From VXMF01 sp965206775 (GTDB lineage: Bacteria; Acidobacteriota; Terriglobia; Bryobacterales; UBA6623): a DNA stretch of 64,000 nt. The position numbers and the translations under genes were made by a program. A model generated the notes under the pieces. The model was not told the origin of the DNA. It saw only the letters and a program-made list of their open reading frames with translations, and made no database searches. Positions 1 through 7,810 of this stretch are shown in pieces (the stretch's first letter is position 1; the number at the start of each line of letters is the position of its first letter). The stretch spans positions 62,001-126,000 of the forward strand of contig CBDBKU010000001.1 in NCBI GenBank assembly GCA_965206775.1, given 5' to 3'.

Positions 1-1
1 C

Positions 2-211
2 GGCAGCCCGGTTCAGATCATGATCGCCTCGCAGGCGCTCAGCCCGGTTGCCATGCCCCTGCTGGCGCTCTTCGTGCTGATTCTTCTCAACAAGCGGGAC
101 GTCGCCGGGAACCGACCGCCTTCGCTCGCGTTGAACGCCGGGCTCGCCGTGACAGTCCTGTTCTCGTTCTACATGTGCTACATCGCGCTCTGGGGGTTCC
201 TGGGGCGCTGA
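2..211 (+). CDS. Nramp-family metal transporter, C-terminal end (partial)
   Basis: The reading frame is open from base 2, so this is the last 69 residues of a gene that starts outside the window. Two hydrophobic helices, roughly residues 8-27 and 42-66, are separated by a short polar loop containing NKRDVAGNRP. This pattern and the segment QALSPVAMPLLAL resemble the last two membrane spans of Nramp/MntH proton-coupled manganese or iron importers. The in-frame ATG at 20 lies inside the conserved helix and is unlikely to be the real start. The gene converges on the orotate phosphoribosyltransferase gene with only 13 bases between the two stops. Another APC-type permease is possible, because the metal-binding helices are outside the window. 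Confidence 0.65.
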   Translation, partial: GSPVQIMIASQALSPVAMPLLALFVLILLNKRDVAGNRPPSLALNAGLAVTVLFSFYMCYIALWGFLGR

Positions 212-224
212 GACCGGTCCTGCT

Positions 225-890
225 TCAGGTCCGGCCGGCGCCCGCGGGCCGCTTGCGGTCGACATGGGCCAGTGCCCTTTCGGCGGTCCGCCGATCGACC
301 ATGTTCCGTTCGCGATAGTAGGAAACGACCTCTCGGATCCGGTAGAGACTGTGAACCGGGTAGCCCATGTTCCGTATTTCGCGGCCCCCCTCTTGTTCCC
401 TGTCGACTACGACGAGGATCCTCGCTACCTCGAGCCCGGCTTCGCGCAAGAACCGAGTCGACCAGATCTTCGTCGCTCCGGAGGCGATCACGTCGTCCAC
501 GAGCGTGATTTCCCGGTCCGTATCACAGGTACCCATGTAAGCGCTCGTACCGTAGTGGCCTCCGGGATACGCTGCGGGCTGCTTCCTGAGCTGGCCGTAA
601 GCTAGCGGCCGGTCAGTGCTTCGGGACGCGAGCGCAGCGGCCAATGCGAGCGGCGTGGCTGTATCGGGGATGCCCACGACTTGCTGCTGCCGGGGCGAAT
701 CGCCCGCCAGTTCGATGATCTTTCGGTGCAGTGCCCGGCCCAGTTGGTGGAGCAGATCGAGATCGTCGTACAGGCTGTGCCGCAGGTCGATGAAGATCGG
801 AGTGTTGAGCGCGTACTCTTCGCGGACGCGGTCGCCTAGGAGGATCAGGCCGCGCTCCCAGAATGAGTCGAGGATCCGATCTGGAGACAT
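225..890 (-). CDS. pyrE: orotate phosphoribosyltransferase-like protein
   Basis: This cytoplasmic protein of 221 residues is predicted to transfer the phosphoribosyl group of PRPP to orotate in pyrimidine synthesis. The type I phosphoribosyltransferase PRPP loop is clear at about residues 129-142 (ITLVDDVIASGATK), preceded by the expected hydrophobic strand. The N-terminal part has YALNTPIFIDLRHSLYD, comparable to the FxLxSGxxSPxYxDxR region of PyrE, but the usual lysine and serine of that motif are not obvious. A more distant orotate or xanthine phosphoribosyltransferase-like role is therefore possible. The ATG start at 890 is followed by the normal N-terminal helix. The gene is followed by the converging Nramp gene and preceded by sulfatase 1 on the same strand, 190 bases away. 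Confidence 0.75.
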   Translation of the reverse strand: MSPDRILDSFWERGLILLGDRVREEYALNTPIFIDLRHSLYDDLDLLHQLGRALHRKIIELAGDSPRQQQVVGIPDTATPLALAAALASRSTDRPLAYGQLRKQPAAYPGGHYGTSAYMGTCDTDREITLVDDVIASGATKIWSTRFLREAGLEVARILVVVDREQEGGREIRNMGYPVHSLYRIREVVSYYRERNMVDRRTAERALAHVDRKRPAGAGRT

Positions 891-1081
891 GGCGTGTCGG
901 GATTTAGGCTAGCAGTCTGAAGGGCCGCACGTCGACGCTTCGGGCCCGGCACCTTCCGCATTGACCGCCGCTCCGGCCGATGCTTGGCCGTCCCTGGTGG
1001 GACGCGCACGTCTGCCTCTCTCGGAGGCCATGCGTGAAGCCTCGCTTTCGCCGCCCATCCGGATCTCGCCGCTTACCGGCC

Positions 1082-2596
1082 TCAGGGCGTCACTCTCACA
1101 GCCGGCATGCTGTCCACGAATCCCGCCCCGTCCTCCCGAAGCTCTGCGATCGCCGTCTCGCGCAGGCGCTGGAGGGTGTCGCGAAACTCCGGCTTGACCG
1201 CCAGGTTGTCGAGTTCTTCCGGATCGTTCTCGAGATCGTAGAGTTCTTCCAGGTCGTGGACCAGCGGCCTCACGTACTTGTAGCGGCCCTCGACGAGCAT
1301 CACGTACCAGGGAACGTTGGAATGTATCGCGTCTTCGCCTTGCGGGATCACGTTCGTGTCGGAGCCGTACTTCCTGCCCGTCGCCGCGAGCAGGACTGGA
1401 TGAGGCCAGTCTCGGCTGGGATCCTCGAGGAGCGGCGTGAGGTCCTCGCCGTGCATTTCCCATGGGAGGTCGATCCCGGCGAACCGGAAGATCGTGGGCA
1501 CCAAGTCCACGCCGGCCACGGGCCGGGGACTGACGGCTCCCTCGGGGATGCGGCCGGGAAACGAAATCACCAAGGGCGAGCGGATCGTGGCGTCGTATGG
1601 AGCGACCTTCTGCCGGAATCCGTGCTGCCCCCACGCGAAACCCTGGTCGGAGGTCCAGACAACGAGGGTGTTCTCGCGCTGGCCGGATTCTTCAAGAGCC
1701 TCGAGCACGCGGTCAATGCCCTCGTCGAGCGCCAGAACCCCTTGGTGGTACTGGCGAGTCCACGACGTGAGCGTGCGACCTCTATACATCGGCGTGCCGT
1801 CCGGGCCCCGTTCCCAGAAACCGATTTTCTGCGCCCAGTCGGGCTTGCCGGGGCGCGGAGGGTAGATGTCGGCGGGCGTATCGAAGTCGATGCCGGCGTA
1901 CTCTTCGAGATGCCGGTCCGCCGGGGTGAACGGTCCGTGAACCGCCCCGTAGCAGAGCCATAAGTACCACGGCTTGCTCTCGTCGCGGCCGTCGCCGTTG
2001 ATCAGGTCCACCGCCCAGTCGGTGTACTGATCCGACGAGTAGCGCTCGAGCACCTTCGTCTCGCCGCCATGGTAGGTGATGGGCTGGTTGTAGTAGTAGT
2101 TTCCGCTGGTCTCGGGGTACTTCGGCCGGTTCCAAACGATCTGGAAGTCCCAGTCGCGCCCGTATCCGGTGTCGGTTCCGGTGTGCCACTTGCCGATCTG
2201 CGCGGTGAAGTAGCCGTTCTGGCGGAACACTTTGGGCCAGAACGGGCTCTTCTCGGGGTCGTACGTGCTGCCTGGGTAGGGCCCTTCCATGCGCATGGAC
2301 TCCACGCCGAACTGGTGGTGGCCCGTCAGCAGAGTGGCCCGGGAGGGCATGCACCAACTGCCGATGTAGGCGTACTCGAAGCGCACTCCCTGCGAAGCGA
2401 GGCGATCCATCGCGGGCGTCCGGACCCAGGGGTACGACTCTGGATATGCCCCGACCGTCCGGTGCGAATGGTCATCGGTGTAAATGAAGAGGACGTTGGG
2501 GCGGTCCGGCGTTCCCGCTGCGCTCGCGACGAATGGTGCCACGAAGAGGCTGAGAGCGATCACAGCTGCAGGTTGGTGACGAAATGATGTCGACAT
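1082..2596 (-). CDS. secreted sulfatase 1 (CMPSR type)
   Basis: This is a type I sulfatase of 504 residues, predicted to hydrolyse sulfate esters outside the cytoplasm. The start is placed at the ATG at 2596 because GGAGG lies just upstream and the first 27 residues form a signal peptide ending near FVASAAG. The metal-binding pair DD is at residues 41-42. The formylglycine motif CMPSR is at 82-86 and is followed by ATLLTG. Further metal-site residues are seen in TSDQGFAWGQHG. The C-terminal part ends with the usual YDLENDPEELDNLA signature. A longer reading frame extends 60 codons upstream but that part has no family resemblance. The substrate cannot be told from sequence. It would need a formylglycine-generating enzyme, which is not in this window. 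Confidence 0.9.
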   Translation of the reverse strand: MSTSFRHQPAAVIALSLFVAPFVASAAGTPDRPNVLFIYTDDHSHRTVGAYPESYPWVRTPAMDRLASQGVRFEYAYIGSWCMPSRATLLTGHHQFGVESMRMEGPYPGSTYDPEKSPFWPKVFRQNGYFTAQIGKWHTGTDTGYGRDWDFQIVWNRPKYPETSGNYYYNQPITYHGGETKVLERYSSDQYTDWAVDLINGDGRDESKPWYLWLCYGAVHGPFTPADRHLEEYAGIDFDTPADIYPPRPGKPDWAQKIGFWERGPDGTPMYRGRTLTSWTRQYHQGVLALDEGIDRVLEALEESGQRENTLVVWTSDQGFAWGQHGFRQKVAPYDATIRSPLVISFPGRIPEGAVSPRPVAGVDLVPTIFRFAGIDLPWEMHGEDLTPLLEDPSRDWPHPVLLAATGRKYGSDTNVIPQGEDAIHSNVPWYVMLVEGRYKYVRPLVHDLEELYDLENDPEELDNLAVKPEFRDTLQRLRETAIAELREDGAGFVDSMPAVRVTP

Positions 2597-3095
2597 GGGG
2601 CCTCCGCAAAGGGAACCGCTCGATTGTACCGTTGCGCGTGTACCATTGCGTGGTCGATTCGAATAGGTGTCGATTCGAACCGGAGAAAACAAACGGCTCC
2701 GCCAGCGCGTCGCTGCATCGTGTTTGCCCTCAGTGACAGACCGCTCCCCGCCGATCGTCCGATCCACTGCCGTCACCCGGTGTTACGGTGCGCCGACGGG
2801 GCCGGTCTTGGTTACCCACTCGCCCGGTCGCACACCCTTGCAGCCCCTCCCCGGTCTCCTCCCCGCTAGCTCGATCTTGTCTGCAGCGATCTTCGGGTCT
2901 CGGAGGCGGCGCGTCGGGAGGGCTTCGCGGTCCGTTAGGCGAACGCTCTAGATGTCCTGGCTTGCTCCGCAGACCAGCTCTCCAGTGTTCGAAGTGCCCG
3001 GCTCCGACTCCTTCCGCGGGACAACCACTGTTCGCGAGCCGCTATGCTGAGGAACCGACGCGACGTCTCTCGCAGAATCGCCGAGTTGAGCCAAG
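2597..3095. other. intergenic region without visible gene
   Basis: About 500 bases upstream of sulfatase 1 and of the YgiT-like gene. Reading frames here show no family resemblance. No DUF4258 or RelE-type toxin, the usual partner of YgiT proteins, is recognisable. Confidence 0.4.
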
Positions 3096-3302
3096 GTGCC
3101 AGAAGGCCAACAGCATTCGGATGGAATTAGCTGGCGTCGCTGCGGCGAGGACATGGTTCGGACGAAAACGAGGCCGGCGATCTGGCAAGGCAAACGGTTG
3201 GCTATCGTCGAAGACGTCCCCGCAACCGTCTGCGAGGCCTGCAGCGAGCAGTTCTACGACAGATCTGCTAGCGACGCCCTGCCGCGCCTAGCAGTGGATT
3301 GA
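3096..3302 (+). CDS. YgiT-type zinc finger protein, degenerate (possible antitoxin relic)
   Basis: This short protein of 68 residues begins with GTG. From residue 17 it follows the YgiT/MqsA N-terminal zinc finger: CGEDMVRTKT, then a GKRLAIVEDVPATVC hairpin, then CEACSEQFYD. Family members bind zinc with two CxxC pairs. The second pair (CEAC) is present, but the first is WRRC, so one zinc ligand is a tryptophan. A single C-to-G change in a cysteine codon would give TGG. The 16 leading residues are not typical of the family, and no toxin gene is seen upstream. It may be a decayed antitoxin rather than a working one. Only the family assignment is firm. Confidence 0.55.
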   Translation: MPEGQQHSDGISWRRCGEDMVRTKTRPAIWQGKRLAIVEDVPATVCEACSEQFYDRSASDALPRLAVD

Positions 3303-3588
3303 TTCCAATCCGTGGAGGCCAAGGCACAGATCTCGGGGGTGTTCTCCCTTGGTCGCGTCAGGGGGTCGAGACCGGTGCCGGAGGGCGTCCATGTGGACTA
3401 GCCGGCAAGTTCGTTCCCAGTGCGAGTCCCGTTTGGAGCTGTCTCAGCCGTCGCAGCAAGACAGGGATTTGTGACAACGAACCGTGAGGTTCCGGAATCT
3501 TCGTCCTCCGTCGAGCCGGCGCAATCCCCGCCGAGTACGAGCTGGCGCGGCGCTCCAAGCTCCGGAGGATTCGCCAATAGACGCGCCG

Positions 3589-4410
3589 ATGGTCGCTGAC
3601 CGGCTACCGCCGCAGCTCGTCCGTCGCGGGCGCTGGTGGAACGCACCGTGGTTCGCCACCGTGCAGTTTTTCGTGTTTTGCGGAGCCCTGCTATGGCTGA
3701 CGGTCTCCGGCGCGATGAGCATGGGGTACAACTGGCAGTGGTACCGCGTTCCCCGCTTCATCTACCGCGTCGTCGATGGCGAGCTCATATGGGGACCGCT
3801 GGCAAACGGGCTGGTGGTCACCCTGGAGATCACCGCCTTCAGCGTCGTCTTTACCTTAGCGATCGGGCTGTTGGCGGCGCTGCTGCGACTGTCGAACTCC
3901 TTCGCCGGACGGATCGTTGCGAAGATCTATCTCGAGTCTGTTCGCAACACCCCTCTGCTGATCCAGATGTATCTCTTCTACTTCGTCCTGGGCCCAATCA
4001 TCGGCCTGGACCGGTTCTGGGTGGGTGTGGCATGCCTGTCGGTCTTCGAGGGCGCATTCGCCTGCGAGGTGATCAGAGCTGGAATTCTATCGGTTTCGCG
4101 CGGCCAGTGGGAGGCGAGCGAGAGCATCGGACTAGGCCGCGTACAAGGCTACTGCTATGTGATCCTTCCGCAGGCAGTGCCCCTGATGCTCCCCCAGCTG
4201 ACTGGGCTGATCATCTCGCTCGTCAAGAATTCGGCGATCGTCAGCGTCATCGCCGTGTTCGACCTCACCACCGAGGGACGCAACATCATCGCGGATACCT
4301 TCCTGAGCTTCGAAATCTGGATGACGGTCGCCGCTTTATACTTAGTGCTGACCGTCACCTTGTCGGTGTTCATGAACTATCTAGAGCACCGGGTCAGGGC
4401 GTGGGTGTGA
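3589..4410 (+). CDS. polar amino-acid ABC transporter permease 1
   Basis: Inner-membrane subunit of 273 residues of a HAAT/PAAT-type amino-acid importer (GltJ, AapQ and related proteins). It has a first membrane helix near residues 24-42, a periplasmic stretch containing WQWYRVPRFIY, then TLEITAFSVVFTLAIGLLAA and the LESVRNTPLLIQMYLFYF block typical of the family. The EAA loop that contacts the ATPase is EASESIGLGRVQGY followed by VILPQA. The frame is open further upstream to a GTG at 3484, which would add 35 residues. ATG at 3589 is preferred because the extra residues are basic and unlike the family. It is the first gene of a four-gene transport operon; the binding protein follows about 50 bases downstream. 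Confidence 0.88.
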   Translation: MVADRLPPQLVRRGRWWNAPWFATVQFFVFCGALLWLTVSGAMSMGYNWQWYRVPRFIYRVVDGELIWGPLANGLVVTLEITAFSVVFTLAIGLLAALLRLSNSFAGRIVAKIYLESVRNTPLLIQMYLFYFVLGPIIGLDRFWVGVACLSVFEGAFACEVIRAGILSVSRGQWEASESIGLGRVQGYCYVILPQAVPLMLPQLTGLIISLVKNSAIVSVIAVFDLTTEGRNIIADTFLSFEIWMTVAALYLVLTVTLSVFMNYLEHRVRAWV

Positions 4411-4461
4411 GGTCGCGGTCCGCCCTTCGTTCACTACACCCAAGTGAGTAGCGAGAGTGCA

Positions 4462-5313
4462 ATGAGATTGACCGAATCAAGGTTGAAACTCGGGATGGCT
4501 GCCGTGATCTGCATGGCGGTCGCGACCGGAGCCGTCGCGCAACGGACCCAGCAGCAGCTGTCATCCGAGAGTGTCATCGAGACGATTAAGAGACGCGGGG
4601 CACTGAAGGTCGGCATGTCGACGTTCGTGCCGTGGGCGATGCGCGACAAGAACGGAGAGCTGGTCGGCTTCGAGGTCGACGTCGCGAAGAAGATCGCGAC
4701 GGACATGGGGGTGGCCATCGAATTCGTCCCGACAGCCTGGGACGGGATCATTCCGGCCTTGCTTGCCGGCAAGTTCGACGTGATCATCGGGGGCATGAGC
4801 ATTCGCGCTCAGCGCAACCTCACCATCAACTTCACGGTGCCATACGCGCATTCCGGAGTGGGGGTCGCGGCCAGCAAGGAGATGACCGCGGGCATGGCTT
4901 GGCCGGATGACTACAACAACTCCGACGTGACGTTTACGTGCCGGCGCGGCGCCACCGCCTGCATCGCGGTGGACGAGCTGTTTCCGAAGGCAACAGCTCT
5001 GAAGTTCGACGACGACTCACAATCAGCGCAGGAAGTGCTGAATGGCAATGCGCACGCCGTAGTCTCGTCGTATCCACGACCGACAATGCTGGTCCACCAG
5101 CATGGGGACAAGCTGTTCCTGCCGACCACGGACAACCTGACGGAGGGCGACGAGGCGTTCGGGCTTCGCAAGGGTGACCCGGATGCTCTGAACTTCTTCT
5201 CCAACTGGATCGCGGTCAACACGAGGAGCGGCTGGCTGAAGGACCGTCACTCGTACTGGTTCAAGACCACTGACTGGGCTGGACAGGTCGACCTGGGGGA
5301 ATACTCCAAATAG
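4462..5313 (+). CDS. amino-acid ABC transporter substrate-binding protein
   Basis: Periplasmic solute-binding protein, family 3 (283 residues). A signal peptide is visible at residues 1-22 ending GAVAQ. It is followed by the domain 1 signature STFVPWAMRDKNGELVGFEV and DVAKKIATDMGV, then AWDGIIPALLAGKFDVIIGG, which forms the binding cleft. A CRRGATAC segment with two cysteines may form a disulfide. The frame also allows a GTG start at 4444; ATG 4462 leaves a better signal peptide. It lies between two permease genes, whereas many relatives have the binding protein first. A strong hairpin follows its stop. The ligand is probably a polar or acidic amino acid, but this is inference from the permease family. 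Confidence 0.88.
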   Translation: MRLTESRLKLGMAAVICMAVATGAVAQRTQQQLSSESVIETIKRRGALKVGMSTFVPWAMRDKNGELVGFEVDVAKKIATDMGVAIEFVPTAWDGIIPALLAGKFDVIIGGMSIRAQRNLTINFTVPYAHSGVGVAASKEMTAGMAWPDDYNNSDVTFTCRRGATACIAVDELFPKATALKFDDDSQSAQEVLNGNAHAVVSSYPRPTMLVHQHGDKLFLPTTDNLTEGDEAFGLRKGDPDALNFFSNWIAVNTRSGWLKDRHSYWFKTTDWAGQVDLGEYSK

Positions 5314-5320
5314 CCGACCA

Positions 5321-5350
5321 CGGACCCGGCGCCTGATGGCGGCCGGTCCG
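5321..5350 (+). promoter_or_regulatory. RNA hairpin between binding protein and permease 2
   Basis: CGGACC at 5321-5326 pairs with GGTCCG at 5345-5350. Inner pairs GGC/GCC and GCC/GGC carry single-base bulges, and the loop is TGAT. There is no T-tract, so this looks like a stabilising or attenuating intra-operon hairpin rather than a full terminator. Such structures are known to keep binding-protein mRNA above the level of the membrane components. Confidence 0.5.
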
Positions 5351-5370
5351 CGCGGAGATTGGCGGCGGCA

Positions 5371-6261
5371 ATGGCATTGCATCGCAAAAGACTCCGGCTG
5401 AACTGGATCGACTGTGCGGTCTTCGCAGTGCTGATTGCGTTGATCGCCTACGTGTTTTACCGGGTCGATTCGGTTCTGGAGTACCAGTGGAATTGGTCCA
5501 TGATCCCAGGGTACCTGTACCGCTGGGACGAGCAGGAACAGCGATGGGTAGCGAACCTGCTGATGCAGGGGCTCTACACCACGCTTCGGCTGGCGCTGTG
5601 GGGGATCGTGCTGGCCGGGATCATCGGCGTGGTATTCGGAATCATGCGCACCGGCCGACGCCTGTTTCCCCGCATGCTGAGCCGGGCGTACGTCGAGCTG
5701 ATCCGTAATATCCCGCCGCTGGTTTTCATCTTCATCTTCTACTTCTTCATTAGCAGCCAGATCATGCCGTTGCTCGGCATCGAAGACTTCATACGTTTCG
5801 CCTCACCCGAAACGCTGGCGTGGTTCGAAGTCCTGTTCGGACCGCCGCACCTCATCGCGAATGTGATTTCAGGGGTCCTCTGCCTCGCCATGTTCGAGGG
5901 AGCGTATGTGACCGAAATCGTGCGTTCCGGAATCCAGTCCGTCCCCAAGGCCCAGGCCGAGGCCGGCTTGAGCATCGGGCTCTCGCGCCAGCAGCTCATG
6001 CGCTACGTAATCCTTCCCCAGGCGGTGCAGCGGGTGGTCCCGCCGCTCGCCGGGCAGTTCATCACGCTGGTGAAGGATTCGTCCATCGTGTCGCTGATCT
6101 CGATCCAGGAGCTGACCTTCCTCGCGATGGAGACGGCGGTATCGACGACCCGCATGTTCGAAGTCTGGATTACGGTCGCCGGCCTGTACTTTGCTGCGTG
6201 CTATTCCTGCGCGCTGCTGTTCGATTGGCTGGAGCGGCGCATGTCGGCCAGGCGACAATGA
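5371..6261 (+). CDS. polar amino-acid ABC transporter permease 2
   Basis: Second inner-membrane subunit (296 residues) of the importer, pairing with permease 1. It has an N-terminal helix, a periplasmic segment with NWSMIPGYLYRWDEQEQRWV, then the conserved VELIRNIPPLVFIFIFYFFI block. Between this and the ALCLAMFEGAY-like helix there is a longer loop (about residues 133-160) than in permease 1. The EAA loop reads EAGLSIGLSRQQLMRYVILP. ATG 5371 is chosen. A TTG at 5359 in the same frame has only two bases between it and the GGAG. The stop overlaps the ATPase start (ATGA), so the two are translationally coupled. Confidence 0.88.
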   Translation: MALHRKRLRLNWIDCAVFAVLIALIAYVFYRVDSVLEYQWNWSMIPGYLYRWDEQEQRWVANLLMQGLYTTLRLALWGIVLAGIIGVVFGIMRTGRRLFPRMLSRAYVELIRNIPPLVFIFIFYFFISSQIMPLLGIEDFIRFASPETLAWFEVLFGPPHLIANVISGVLCLAMFEGAYVTEIVRSGIQSVPKAQAEAGLSIGLSRQQLMRYVILPQAVQRVVPPLAGQFITLVKDSSIVSLISIQELTFLAMETAVSTTRMFEVWITVAGLYFAACYSCALLFDWLERRMSARRQ

Positions 6262-7058
6262 ACGTCTCGAAGGGCGCACAGGTGACCGGAAACGTGCTGA
6301 TCGAGCTGGAGGGCGTCAACAAGTGGTTCGGCGACTTCCACGTCCTCAAGGACATCAATCTGCAGATCCGGGAACGCGAGCGCGTGGTCGTCTGCGGCCC
6401 CTCCGGGTCCGGCAAGTCCACTCTGATCCGCTGCATCAACCGGCTCGAGGAGCATCAGGAAGGTCACATCGTGGTCGACGGGCAGGAGCTCGGCGACGAC
6501 ATGAAGAACGTCGCCGCGATTCGGAGGGAGGTCGGGATGGTGTTCCAGCAGTTCAACCTCTTTCCCCACCTGACGGTCCTCGAGAACTGTATGCTCGGGC
6601 CGATCAAGGCACGCGGGCTGTCGACAGCGGCGGCGAGGGACCGGGCGATGGCGTACCTCACCCGCGTGAGGATCCCGGAGCAGGCGGAGAAATATCCCGG
6701 GCAACTCTCCGGCGGACAGCAGCAGCGGGTGGCCATCGCCCGGTCGCTATGCATTCAACCGAAGGTCATGCTATTCGACGAGCCGACCTCGGCGCTGGAT
6801 CCCGAAATGATCAAGGAGGTTCTGGACGTGATGATCGATCTCGCGCAGAGCGGCATGACGATGATCGTTGTCACGCACGAGATGGGATTCGCCAGAACTG
6901 TTGCCGACAAAATGGTGTTCATGGATGAAGGAAGGATCATCGAGACGGCTCCTCCGGATCGGTTCTTCGCCAATCCGGAGAGCGATCGAACGAAGCTGTT
7001 TCTCAGCCAGGTTCTGTCGAGCCTATCTGTGCCTCGGGCTTCGGAACTCGTCGACTGA
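6258..7058 (+). CDS. amino-acid ABC transporter ATP-binding protein
   Basis: Cytoplasmic ATPase of the importer, 266 residues, in the GlnQ/AapP group. Walker A GPSGSGKST is near residue 54, the Q-loop is MVFQQFNLFPH, the signature is LSGGQQQR, Walker B is VMLFDEPTSALDP and the switch histidine is in VTHEMGFA. The start ATG overlaps the TGA of permease 2. The C-terminus carries the usual FFANPESDRTKLFL segment, where enzymes of this group end. A longer open frame upstream of 6258 is only a shadow of the permease gene. With the three preceding genes this makes a complete importer. A short hairpin follows at 7094. Confidence 0.93.
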   Translation: MNVSKGAQVTGNVLIELEGVNKWFGDFHVLKDINLQIRERERVVVCGPSGSGKSTLIRCINRLEEHQEGHIVVDGQELGDDMKNVAAIRREVGMVFQQFNLFPHLTVLENCMLGPIKARGLSTAAARDRAMAYLTRVRIPEQAEKYPGQLSGGQQQRVAIARSLCIQPKVMLFDEPTSALDPEMIKEVLDVMIDLAQSGMTMIVVTHEMGFARTVADKMVFMDEGRIIETAPPDRFFANPESDRTKLFLSQVLSSLSVPRASELVD

Positions 7059-7093
7059 ATTGGACTGGTAACCGTGCTCCTATTGACGTCCGC

Positions 7094-7113
7094 CCATCTG
7101 TCGTCTCAGATGG
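7094..7113 (+). terminator. hairpin after the ABC transporter operon
   Basis: CCATCTG at 7094-7100 pairs perfectly with CAGATGG at 7107-7113 around a six-base loop, 35 bases after the ATPase stop. No run of T follows, so termination by this hairpin alone is uncertain. Confidence 0.4.
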
Positions 7114-7555
7114 CAGGGCCACTTCGGACTTGGCGAGTGGCTGGGCTTCCGGCTTCGCTGCACTCGTACCATGCTTGTTGCCATCCTTGCCCTTGCTGTT
7201 TGTGACTGGATCAACTTCACTCCAAAGGGAAGCTGGCCAGTGGCGAGTCCAGCCATCCCGCCCCGAATTCCTCAACAGGCGTAGCTAGCGCTACGTCACA
7301 GTTGACGCTGGGTTCTGTTAGGGAGCCCGCGTTGCTTGCCAGAAACGGTCGATGCCCTGCATTTTCACGTAAGCGCGCCAAAGCACCTCGTTACCTCCAA
7401 GTGGACGCCGAATCGACGGATGCCAGCCCGCCATGCATCCCATCAGGACCACCCGGCTGCAGATGCCCGGCGGGAACGGCCGGTCCGGCTCGCCTGGCGC
7501 AGCAGCCGCTCGGCCCGCACCACGATTCCGATCACCGCCCGCTCGCCCTCGGTCA
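7114..7555. other. intergenic region, probably decayed DNA
   Basis: About 440 bases between the ABC operon and the IS1380 remnant. No reading frame has recognisable family features. It may hold the worn-out body of the insertion sequence, since the transposase tail follows directly. Confidence 0.3.
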
Positions 7556-7669
7556 ATGGCGCGGGCGAAATGCGGCACGATCCGACTCAAGCTGCTGAAG
7601 ATCGGGGTGCGGACCTGCGTCAGCGTCCGGGCCGTGCGGTTCTGGTTCGACGAAGGGTTTCCGGATCGG
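7556..7669 (+). mobile_element. IS1380-family transposase remnant (C-terminal piece)
   Basis: The translated stretch starts MARAKCGTIRLKLLKIG and goes on VSVRAVRFWF. In IS1380 transposases the segment after the last catalytic helix reads like LARA..GTIRLKLLKIGA.VRVSVRRV, so the match is specific. Only about 38 residues are recognisable. The catalytic region, the start and the end repeats are not visible. The frame stays open into the antisense side of the M16 gene by chance. This is a dead fragment. Confidence 0.55.
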
Positions 7670-7810
7670 CCGACTACGGCGTGCACGCTGCCTCAGCCCC
7701 TCTCGGCCAATGGCGAGTGCTCCTGCTGCTCGCTGCAAGTTGAGACGGGAGGAGTTGTTGTAGCCGCGACATGCTCCGTCGACCCCGTGCCGTGCGGACG
7801 GGTCCCCTGC

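Noticed and set aside
2650..2690. GATTCGAA-rich stretch resembling tRNA T-arm sequence
   Set aside because: No acceptor stem or anticodon arm can be folded around it.
5820..6257. 146-codon upstream extension of the ABC ATPase frame
   Set aside because: It lies wholly inside the permease 2 gene in another frame. The ATGA overlap at 6258 is the natural start.
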